Shown here piece after piece: positions 36,822-44,726 of a stretch of DNA of 64,000 nt. Under the pieces are notes generated by a model, which saw only the letters and a list, made by a program, of their open reading frames with translations, was not told where the DNA came from and made no database searches. The stretch comes from Thermodesulfobacterium hydrogeniphilum (GTDB taxonomy: Bacteria; Desulfobacterota; Thermodesulfobacteria; Thermodesulfobacteriales; Thermodesulfobacteriaceae). The position numbers were made by a program, and so were the translations under genes. The DNA lies in NCBI RefSeq assembly GCF_000746255.1, contig NZ_JQKW01000013.1, positions 29,133-93,132 on the forward strand, read 5' to 3'. Each line of letters starts with the position of its first letter. Position 1 is the first letter of the stretch.

Positions 36822-39800
36822 ATGAAAAAAGGTAGAGTATTAATTGTAGGAGGAGGAATAGCAGGAATCCAGACAGCTTTAGATCTTTCAGAACTTGGAT
36901 TTTATGTATATTTAGTTGAAAAGAAATCAACCATTGGTGGGGTGATGGCTCAACTTGATAAGACCTTCCCTACCAATGACTGTAGTATATGAATACTTGC
37001 TCCAAAAATGGTAGAGACCGGTAGGTCTCCAAATATAGAAATTCTTACTTTAACTGATATAGAAAAAGTTGAAAAAGAAGAGGATGGATACAGAGTTAAA
37101 GTTAAGATTAAACCAAGATATATTGACCCAAACAAATGTACAGCCTGTGGTGAATGTATGAAATATTGTCCAACCTTAGCTATAGATACTTATAATGTAG
37201 GATTAACATTTACCAGAGCAGCAAGAATAGATTTTCCTCAAGCTATTCCCACTTGTTATTATATTGATGAAGCCTCCTGTTTATATTTAAATCATGAAAC
37301 TTGTAGAATTTGCACAAATGTATGTGGACCTAAAGCTATAGATTTTTCTCAAAAACCAGAAATAAAAGATTTAGAAGTCGGAGCTATTGTTTTAACTATT
37401 GGGTTTAGCGATGTTCCTGAAAGTGTTCTTAAAAAATATGGCTATGGTAAATATGAAGATGTTTTAACCAGTATGGAAATAGAAAGACTTATGTGTGTTT
37501 CTGGACCTACTCAAGGAGAAATTATAAGACCTTCAGATTTCAAACATCCTAAAAGGATCGCTTATATTCAGTGTATAGGATCTCGTAATTTAACTTGTGA
37601 CAGACCTTATTGCTCTTCAGTATGCTGTATGTATGCTATTAAAGAAGCCTCAGTTTTAAAAGAACATGATCCTGATCTGGATATAACTTTATTTTATATG
37701 GATATAAGGACCCAGGGAAAAGGCTTTGATGCAGCTTTTAATAATGCTGTTAAAAAGTATGGATTCAAAATAATTAGAGGAAGACCAGCTAAAGTAGATA
37801 AAGTAGGGGATAAATTAGTTTTATCCTATGTTACAGAGGAGGGAGAATATAAGAGGGATTTTTATGATATGGTTGTTTTATCTACTGGACTTTCTCCACC
37901 TGAGGATGCTGAAAAAATAGCTGAGATTTTTGGCATAGATCTTAATGAATACAGATTTGTAGCGACTAAAAGTATAGCTCCTATTCAAACTTCTCAGCCT
38001 GGAATTTATGTAGCAGGAGCTTTTCAGGGACCTAAGGATATTCCAGAAAGTGTAACTCAAGCTTCTGCCGCAGCAGCTCAGGTTTCAGAAATTTTAAAAG
38101 AAGCGAGATTCTCAGCCACAATTAAAAAAGAATATCCTCCAGAGGAAAAAGAATTAATAAAAGAAGAACCAAGAATAGGGGTTTTTATTTGCCATTGCGG
38201 AGTAAATATTGCAGGAGTAGTGAAAGTTGAAGAGGTAAGAAATTATATAGAAAAATTTCCCAATGTAGTATTAGCAGAAACTGTACTTTATGCTTGTGCT
38301 CAAGATTTTTTAGAAGAATTAAAGAAAAAAATAAAAGAATATAAACTTAACAGAATTGTAATTGCAGCTTGCACTCCAAGAACTCATGAACCTTTATTTC
38401 AGGATACATTAAGGGAGGCAGGTCTTAATTTGGGTTTGTTTGAGATGGCAAATATTAGAGACCAGTGTGCCTGGGTGCATTCAGATAATCCTGACAAAGC
38501 TACTGAAAAAGCTAAAGATCTTGTAAGAATGGCTTTAGCTAAGGTTCAAAAGTTAGAACCTCTAAATATTCATACTGTAAAAGTTACTCCTTCTGCTCTG
38601 GTAATAGGAGGAGGGGTAGCAGGGATTACAGCAGCTTTATCCATAGCAGAACAGGGATATGAGGTCTATCTTGTAGAAAAAGAAAATGAGTTAGGAGGGA
38701 ACTTAAAAAGAATTAAATATTTAATTACAGGAGAAGATCCAAAAGTTTTTCTGAAAGAACTAATAGAAAAAGTTAATAATCATCCAAAAATAAAAGTTTA
38801 TCTTAATACAAAGGTAGAAAAGATCAGTGGTTATGTAGGTAATTTTACAACAGTATTAAAAAATGAAGAAAAAGAAAAAACTGTAAATCATGGTGTTATA
38901 ATAGCAGCAACAGGAGCAAAGGAATATATACCAAGTAAATATCCTTATGATGGAAAGAAAGTTATTACACAGTTAGATTTAGAAAAAAAGCTTATAGAAG
39001 ATAAAAGTTTTAAGAAAATCAAAAAAGTAGTAATGATTCAATGTGCAGGATCAAGAGGAGAAGAATTGAGTTATTGTAGCAAGGTATGCTGTCAGCAAGC
39101 TTTAAAAAATGCTTTAAAAATAAAGGAAATGTCTTCAAATACAGAAGTATATATCTTATATCAGGATATAAGAGCCTATGGATTTTATGAAAAGTATTAT
39201 TTAGAAGCAAGAAAGAGAGGAATAAAATTTATAAGATATTTAAATAACAAGAGGCCAATGGTAGAGAAGAAAGGAAGAGGTGTAGTAGTCAAAGTATATG
39301 ATCCTATTATAGGAGAAGAAATAGAAATAAAGCCTGATTTAGTAGTTTTATCTGTGGGAATAAAATTTCCAGAAGAAAATGAAATTGTGAATATGCTTAA
39401 ATTACCAACTACTCAAGAAGGTTTTTTAATGGAAGCTCATGTCAAGCTGAGACCTGTTGAAACCACCTCTGATGGAGTTTTTATTTGTGGATTAGCTCAT
39501 AGTCCTCAGCCTTTACCTGAGGTATTAGCCCAAGTAAAAGCAGCTGCAGCTAAAGCTTGTATTCTTTTAGCTAAGGGTGTAGTTGAAACTACTCCTTATA
39601 TTGCCAGTATAAATGAAAAAAAGTGTATCGGATGTGGAATATGTGCAGAGCTTTGTCCTTTTAGTGCTATAGAAATGGTTAAAGTTGAAAAAAGAAGAAA
39701 AGCAAAAGTTATAACAGCATCTTGTAAAGGATGTGGAGTCTGTGCCAGTCATTGTCCTGTATTTGCTATAGATGTAGGGGGATTTTCAACAGAAGCTGTT

Positions 39801-39902
39801 CTTTCTCAAGTTCAAGCTTTTAAAGGATGGGAACTTTTGGAAAATCAAACAAAAAAAAACAGAAATGGAAGAAAAGAAAATAGAAAATTAAAGGAGGAAT
39901 AA
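36822..39902 (+). CDS. hdrA: Selenocysteine-containing HdrA, tandem-module type (UGA at 36990-36992)
   Basis: Reading through one in-frame UGA gives 1026 residues. The start is the ATG at 36822 with AAAAGGAGA upstream. The first module begins with FAD motif VGGGIAGI and has TNDCSI-U-ILAPKM with Sec57 where cysteine is expected in HdrA. Ferredoxin cysteines follow (C106, C109, C112, C116). A second module starts near 453 with FICHCG, has its own FAD motif GGGVAGI near 596, and ends with two 4Fe-4S sites near 935 and 968. The second FAD module lacks the DCSxC loop. HdrA bifurcates electrons; here it probably serves MetF. A GAGACC-GGTA-GGTCTC hairpin lies 21 bases after the UGA. Confidence 0.92.
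36990..37029 (+). promoter_or_regulatory. Candidate SECIS element in hdrA
   Basis: The UGA (36990-36992) is followed after 21 bases by a perfect 6-bp stem GAGACC/GGTCTC (37014-37019, 37024-37029) closing a GGTA loop. Bacterial SECIS hairpins lie at this distance inside the reading frame and expose a G-rich loop to SelB. Confidence 0.7.
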
Positions 39903-39908
39903 AAAATA

Positions 39909-40628
39909 ATGGCAGGATTTGAGCCAAGGATATTAAGTTTTATGTGCCATTGGTGAGCCTATGCAGCAGCAGATGCAGCCGGGGTGGCTCGCCAAAATTA
40001 TCCGCCTTACCATAGAACAGTTAGAGTTATGTGCTCTGGTAGAGTGGATCCTTTATTTATAATAGAAGGATTTTTAGCAGGAGCAGATGGAATTATGGTA
40101 GCAGGCTGTAAATTAGGAGAATGTAAATACCTTTCAGGTAATCTTGAAGCTGTAGTTATGGGAGAAGTTATATACTTAGTTTTAGAAAATATAGGGCTTA
40201 ATATTAAAAGATTTAGAAAAGAGTGGGTTTCTTCTTCTGAAAGTGCAAGGATTGCAGAAATAATTAAAGATTTTACAAAAATTTTGAAAGAGTTAGGACC
40301 CTTAGGAAAAGGAGAAGGTTTGGATAAAGAAACTTTAATTTTAAGATTAAGGGCTGCAGAAAATTTATGTAAAAATATGCAATTTCGTGCTCAATATGCT
40401 AATTTATGCAAAGAGATTAAAAAATTAGGAGATTATAGTGAAGAGAGTATAAAAGCAAAAGCACAACAAAAGTTGAGCAAAGTTATAAAAAATAAACTTT
40501 ACGAATTTGAAATTAAAAAACTTATGAAACAAGGTCCTCAATCTTTGGAAATTTTACAAGAAAAAACAGGGGCAACCCCTGAAGAAATTCAAAAAATTTT
40601 AGAGAGTTTCAAGAAAAAAGGAGGTTAG
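39909..40628 (+). CDS. mvhD: Selenocysteine-containing MvhD-type [2Fe-2S] electron transfer subunit (UGA at 39954-39956)
   Basis: With the UGA read as Sec the protein is 239 residues, starting MAGFEPRILSFMCHW-U-AYAAADAAG. Sec16 replaces the second Cys of the usual CxWC motif in MvhD/VhuD proteins. C42 (VMCSGRVDP), C67 and C72 (AGCKLGEC) are the other conserved cysteines. Methanogen VhuD is a known selenoprotein at this family position. MvhD links an electron donor to HdrA. A C-terminal extension of about 95 residues, partly resembling a helix-turn-helix, follows the core. It lies 6 bases after hdrA. Confidence 0.92.
39954..39989 (+). promoter_or_regulatory. Candidate SECIS element in mvhD
   Basis: Twenty bases after the UGA, AGCC (39977-39980) pairs with GGCT (39986-39989) around a GGGGT loop. 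GAGCC starting inside the UGA codon can also pair with GGCTC (39986-39990) as a longer lower stem, competing with the short one. Confidence 0.55.
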
Positions 40629-40635
40629 CATATAA

Positions 40636-41190
40636 ATGCTTATAGAGTCTAAGGTCAATAAAAAAGCTGAAGATTTGATAAAAAAATTTACTGAAGAGAA
40701 TCCTTCTTATGCTCAATGTTTTAGATGTGGAGCTTGTTCAAGTATTTGTCCTGTGAAAAGGATGAAACCTGAATTTGATCCAAGAAGAATTGTTCATACC
40801 TTTCTTCTGGGTTTTACAGAAAAGGTTTTAAATGAAATTTTATGGTATTGTTCTCAGTGTGGTAGTTGTGTAGAAGTGTGTCCTATGGATGTTAAACCAA
40901 AAGAGGTGATAAGAATTTTAAGAACCTATGCATTGGAGAAAGGTTTAGTAAGCGTTGATAAACTTTTTGAACTTGGCAAATTTGCAAGAGTAAATAAAGA
41001 TAAATGTATTGTTTGTTTAACCTGTGTAAGAATTTGTCCTTTTGGAGCACCTTTTATAAAAGATAAAGAATATGCGGAAATTGATATAGAAATGTGCAGA
41101 GCTTGTGGTATTTGTGTTAAAGAATGTCCAGCAAGGGCTATAGAGCTTAAACCAAGTGTAGAATATAAAGAGGAGACGATTAATGGCTAA
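40636..41190 (+). CDS. HdrC-like protein with four 4Fe-4S cluster motifs
   Basis: A 184-residue iron-sulfur protein. The N-terminal half resembles HdrC, with clusters at C28-C31-C34-C38 and C72-C75-C78-C82, the second followed by PMDVKPKEVIR. An added ferredoxin module has C124-C127-C130-C134 and C154-C157-C160-C164. It probably wires HdrA to a partner. No HdrB with CCG domains is encoded in this run, so the electron exit is not to heterodisulfide. The AAGGAGG site is good. It overlaps the next gene by 8 bases. Confidence 0.87.
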   Translation: MLIESKVNKKAEDLIKKFTEENPSYAQCFRCGACSSICPVKRMKPEFDPRRIVHTFLLGFTEKVLNEILWYCSQCGSCVEVCPMDVKPKEVIRILRTYALEKGLVSVDKLFELGKFARVNKDKCIVCLTCVRICPFGAPFIKDKEYAEIDIEMCRACGICVKECPARAIELKPSVEYKEETING

Positions 41191-41557
41191 ACCAAAAATT
41201 GCAGTTTTATGCTGTAATTATACTAATTCTGCTACTGATGAAGACTTTAAAGATTTTCCTTGTGAAATTGTAATAAAAAGGTTTCCCTGTTCTGGCAGTA
41301 TAGAAATTGTTGATATTCTAAAAGAATTTGAAGATGATGCCGAAGGGGTTTTGGTTTGTGGTTGTGAAAAAGAAAAGTGTCATAATAAAACAGGAAACTT
41401 AAGAGCAGAAAAAAGGGTTTTAGGAGCGAAAAAGTATTTAGAAGAAATAGGAATAGACCCTGAAAGAGCTCAAATGGCTTTTGTTCCAAGGTTAGATACA
41501 GGTGCTTTTGTAGAAACAGTTAAAGATTTTGTAGAAAAAATTTTAAATAAAAGATGA
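41183..41557 (+). CDS. Small second MvhD-like protein with altered cysteine set
   Basis: A 124-residue protein distantly alignable to MvhD. FPCSGSIEIVDIL and VCGCEKEKCHNKTGNLRAEKR correspond to CSGRVDPLFIIEGFL and AGCKLGECKYLSGN in the preceding MvhD. The first motif is CCNYT (C10, C11) in place of CHWU/C, so one ligand position is changed. C36, C59, C61 and C66 are kept. It may bind an iron-sulfur cluster or act as adaptor between Hdr and MetV/MetF. It stops with an ordinary UGA, useful as a control for the Sec UGAs. Confidence 0.72.
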   Translation: MAKPKIAVLCCNYTNSATDEDFKDFPCEIVIKRFPCSGSIEIVDILKEFEDDAEGVLVCGCEKEKCHNKTGNLRAEKRVLGAKKYLEEIGIDPERAQMAFVPRLDTGAFVETVKDFVEKILNKR

Positions 41558-41566
41558 GGATAAAAA

Positions 41567-42253
41567 ATGATAGTAGCAGAAAGAAGGCATCTTTCAGAGA
41601 TTTTAAAGAATATAGAACCTTATAATAAGGTTTTAATTTTAGGATGTAGAGGTTGTGTTGCTATTTGTTCCACAGGAGGGGATAGAGAGGTAGAAATTAT
41701 TGCTACGGCTTTGAGGATAGCCAGAAAAAGACAGGGGAAACCACTTATTACTTATGAGGCAACCTTAATAAGACAATGTGATCCTGAGTATTTAGCAAAT
41801 CTCCCAGAGTTAATGAAGGATGCAGAGGCAGTAGTAAGTCTTGCCTGTGGAGTGGGGGTTAATTTAATAGCAGATTTATATCCTGATATAAGAGTTTATC
41901 CAGGAGTAGATACTTTGTTTTTTGGTGCCAATACCCAATTAGGGGTTTGGCAAGAAAAATGTCGTGGTTGTGGAGATTGTATTATAGATTTAACAGCTGG
42001 GCTTTGTCCTATAGCAAGATGTCCTAAAAATTTATTGAACGGTCCTTGTGGAGGTTCTCAAAATGGAAAATGTGAAATAAATCCTGAAAATCCTTGTATA
42101 TGGCATTTAATCATAGAAAGATTAACAGCCAGAGGAGAATTAGATAAGCTTAATGAAATATGGGAGCCTAAGGATTGGAGAACCTATTTAGGTGAATCTC
42201 CAAGAAAAAGGATAAGAGAGGATTTAATAAAAAACAATAAAAGGGAAGGATAA
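41567..42253 (+). CDS. metV: MetV-type zinc/iron-sulfur partner of methylene-THF reductase
   Basis: A 228-residue protein of the MetV (methylenetetrahydrofolate reductase C-terminal) family. It has LGCRGCVAICSTGG near residue 26, KCRGCGDC near 131 and LNGPCGGSQNGKCEI near 165. In acetogens MetV forms a complex with MetF. Its placement directly before the MetF-AcsD fusion with a 1-base overlap (TAATG) supports the same partner. Neighbouring hdrA, mvhD and hdrC-like genes reproduce the metVF-hdr-mvhD association known from Moorella, except that HdrB is missing. Confidence 0.9.
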   Translation: MIVAERRHLSEILKNIEPYNKVLILGCRGCVAICSTGGDREVEIIATALRIARKRQGKPLITYEATLIRQCDPEYLANLPELMKDAEAVVSLACGVGVNLIADLYPDIRVYPGVDTLFFGANTQLGVWQEKCRGCGDCIIDLTAGLCPIARCPKNLLNGPCGGSQNGKCEINPENPCIWHLIIERLTARGELDKLNEIWEPKDWRTYLGESPRKRIREDLIKNNKREG

Positions 42254-44706
42254 TGGAAACAAGAAGCCATCTTGAGAAAATTTTAAAAAAGGGACACTTT
42301 GCTGTTACCTGTGAAATGGGACCTCCTAAGAATGCAGATATAGAAATATTAAAGAAGAAGACGAAAATTTTAAAAGGTTATGTAGATGCTGTAAATATTA
42401 CAGATTGTCAAACAGCTGTGGTTAGATTTTCCAGTTTTGCTTCTGCTATTATAGCTTTATCTGAAGGTTTAGAACCTGTAATGCAAATGACCTGTAGAGA
42501 TAGGAACAGGATTGGTATTCAGGCAGATCTTTTGGGTGCTTGGGGATTAGGTATAAGAAATTTACTTTGTTTAACAGGAGATCATCCTAAATTCGGCAAT
42601 CATCCTCAGGCTAAACCTGTATTTGATTTAGATTCTATACAACTGCTCAGTTTGGTAAAAGGCTTTAAAGAAGGAAGGTTTATCAATGGAGAAGAAATAA
42701 AAGGAGAAAAACCCAATTTTTTTGCAGGAGCTGCAGCTAATCCTTTTGCAGATCCTTTTGAATTTAGAGTAAAAAGACTTGCTAAAAAAGTTAGAGCTGG
42801 AGCTGAATTTATCCAAACTCAGATTGTATATGATGTAGAAAGATTTAAGAGATTTATGGAATTAGCTGAAGAGGAGGGTCTTCTTGATAAAGTTTATATT
42901 TTAGCTGGTATAACCCCTCCTAAATCTTTTGGAATGGTTCGTTATATGAAATACAATGTTCCAGGACTTATGGTTCCTGATGAATTATTAAAAAGAATGA
43001 AAGAAGCTAAAGATCCTAAGGAGGAAGGAATAAATATAGCAGTAGAAATTATTCAGCAAGTTAAAGAAATTCCTGGAGTAAAAGGTGTTCATATAATGGC
43101 TATTGAATGGGAAGAAGCTGTTCCTGAAATAGTAAAAAGAGCTGGACTTCATCCCAGACCTATGGAACCTGAAATTCAACCACCTTTTGTAGTGGAAAAA
43201 GTGGTAGAAGTAGAAAAAATTGTGGAAAAACCAGTAGAAAAGATAGTGGAAAAAGTGATTGAAAAGCCTGTAGAAGTGATAGTAGAAAAGATTGTAGAAA
43301 AACCTATAGAAGTGGAAAAGGGATTAGAAGGAGAGGAAGAAATGGATAAAATTAAAGGTGTATCAATAGAATTTCTGATAGAGATGATAACCAATCTTAA
43401 AGCCGGGTTGAAAAATTTACAATCTGGAATGGAACATATAGAAGAAACTTTGGCTGAGATTGAAAAACAATTATTAGGAAGAAAACCAAAAAAGATTGAA
43501 AAAGTTTTTCGTAAAATTGAAGAAATTCCTGAGAAAAAGGTAGAAAAAATAGCTAAAGAAGAAAGAAAAGAAAAGGAGATTAAAGAGATAAAGACCGAGG
43601 TAAAGGTAGAAGCTAAACCTGAAATAAAGCCTGAAATAAAGGTTGAAGAAAAGCCAAAAGAAGAAAAAGAAATAAGAAAACCAAAAAAAGAAATTAAAGA
43701 GAAAGTAGAAGATATAGGAAAAACTGGTTTTAAAGGAACTTATAGAGATTTAAAAACAAGGGCAGAAGGGCTTTCAGAGGATCTCTATATAGATAAAAGT
43801 TCAGGGAAAATTGTAGAGGTTGAAATAGGAAAAGGTGAAAAAGCCTTTAAAGTTGGCGGAACAGAGGTTTTACCCTTTTACAGTTTTGAAGGGAATACAG
43901 GACAACCTTTAAAAATAGCTATGGAAATTTTAGATATAGTTCCTGAAGACTGGCCAGAGACACTAACAAAGTATTTTTCTGATGTTTTTCATGATCCAGG
44001 ACTTTGGGCTAAAAAATGTGTAGAAGAGTATAAAGCTGAGGCTATAGGCGTCTATTTAATTGGAACTGATCCCAATTTTAAAAATTTAGATGTTAAGCAT
44101 GCTGTAGAGGTGGTTAAAAAAGTAAAAGAAGCTGTAGATGTTCCTTTAATAATCTGGGGATCTGGAAATGCTGAAAAAGATGTAGAAGTTTTAAGAGAGG
44201 TAGCAGAAGTTATAGGAGATAGAGGGTCAGTTATAGGACCTATTGTAGAAGCTAATCATAGAACACTTGGTGCTACTGCTATAGGATATGATCTTCCTGT
44301 TGTAGCTTCATCACCTATAGATGTTAATTTGGCTAAACAACTTAATATTTTATTAGAAAATGTTGGAGTAAATTTAGATAAAATTCTAATGGATCCTTCT
44401 GTAGGTGCTTTAGGATATGGAATTGAATATACTTATTCAGTTATGGAAAGAATAAGGATAGCAGCGCTTTATGCTCAAGATATTAAGCTTCAAGCTCCAT
44501 TTATTTGTAATGTAGGTAGAGAGGTTTGGAAAACAAAGGAAGTAGGGCTTCCTACAGATGATTTATGGGGTGAGGCTGAAATGAGAGGAATTATGATGGA
44601 GGCTATTACAACAGTATGTTTAGCTTTGGCAGGTGGAGAAATTTTTATTATGAGACATCCTAAAGCTATAGAATTGGCTAAAATTTTATTTAATTCTTTA
44701 AGTTAA
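42253..44706 (+). CDS. Fusion of methylene-THF reductase (MetF) to corrinoid protein small subunit (AcsD)
   Basis: An uninterrupted 817-residue frame. Residues 1-about 305 are MetF, with CEMGPPKNAD, LTGDHP and QTQIVYDVERF. Residues about 313-491 are a charged linker: first a VEKIVEKPVE-type periodic stretch, then a short helical hairpin (about 365-410), then Lys/Glu-rich sequence. Residues about 492-817 are AcsD, the TIM-barrel half of the corrinoid iron-sulfur protein, of normal 326-residue length. MetF makes methyl-THF, and AcsD helps hold the corrinoid that receives the methyl group. An in-frame ATG at 43342 follows AAGGAGAGG and could give a separate AcsD. Confidence 0.93.
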   Translation: METRSHLEKILKKGHFAVTCEMGPPKNADIEILKKKTKILKGYVDAVNITDCQTAVVRFSSFASAIIALSEGLEPVMQMTCRDRNRIGIQADLLGAWGLGIRNLLCLTGDHPKFGNHPQAKPVFDLDSIQLLSLVKGFKEGRFINGEEIKGEKPNFFAGAAANPFADPFEFRVKRLAKKVRAGAEFIQTQIVYDVERFKRFMELAEEEGLLDKVYILAGITPPKSFGMVRYMKYNVPGLMVPDELLKRMKEAKDPKEEGINIAVEIIQQVKEIPGVKGVHIMAIEWEEAVPEIVKRAGLHPRPMEPEIQPPFVVEKVVEVEKIVEKPVEKIVEKVIEKPVEVIVEKIVEKPIEVEKGLEGEEEMDKIKGVSIEFLIEMITNLKAGLKNLQSGMEHIEETLAEIEKQLLGRKPKKIEKVFRKIEEIPEKKVEKIAKEERKEKEIKEIKTEVKVEAKPEIKPEIKVEEKPKEEKEIRKPKKEIKEKVEDIGKTGFKGTYRDLKTRAEGLSEDLYIDKSSGKIVEVEIGKGEKAFKVGGTEVLPFYSFEGNTGQPLKIAMEILDIVPEDWPETLTKYFSDVFHDPGLWAKKCVEEYKAEAIGVYLIGTDPNFKNLDVKHAVEVVKKVKEAVDVPLIIWGSGNAEKDVEVLREVAEVIGDRGSVIGPIVEANHRTLGATAIGYDLPVVASSPIDVNLAKQLNILLENVGVNLDKILMDPSVGALGYGIEYTYSVMERIRIAALYAQDIKLQAPFICNVGREVWKTKEVGLPTDDLWGEAEMRGIMMEAITTVCLALAGGEIFIMRHPKAIELAKILFNSLS
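43327..43344 (+). promoter_or_regulatory. Possible internal ribosome binding site and start codon inside metF-acsD
   Basis: AAGGAGAGG lies 6-8 bases before an in-frame ATG (43342-43344, Met364). Initiation here would yield a 454-residue linker-AcsD polypeptide in addition to the full fusion. The sequence also encodes a Glu/Gly stretch, so the match could be chance. Confidence 0.35.
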
Positions 44707-44726
44707 AAAGGAGGTGTAAAGATTAA

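Noticed and set aside
36950..37135. A minus-strand 61-residue frame across the hdrA UGA
   Set aside because: It is antisense to strong HdrA homology on both sides of the UGA and has no features of its own.
37008..39902. Calling hdrA as a shorter gene starting after the UGA
   Set aside because: This would lose the first FAD motif and half of the DCSxC/U loop, although the upstream part has a good start site and matches the family.
43192..43320. VEK/VEKP periodic sequence considered as a CRISPR-like or tandem DNA repeat
   Set aside because: The period is at protein level and inexact in DNA, within an open frame, so it is a linker repeat.
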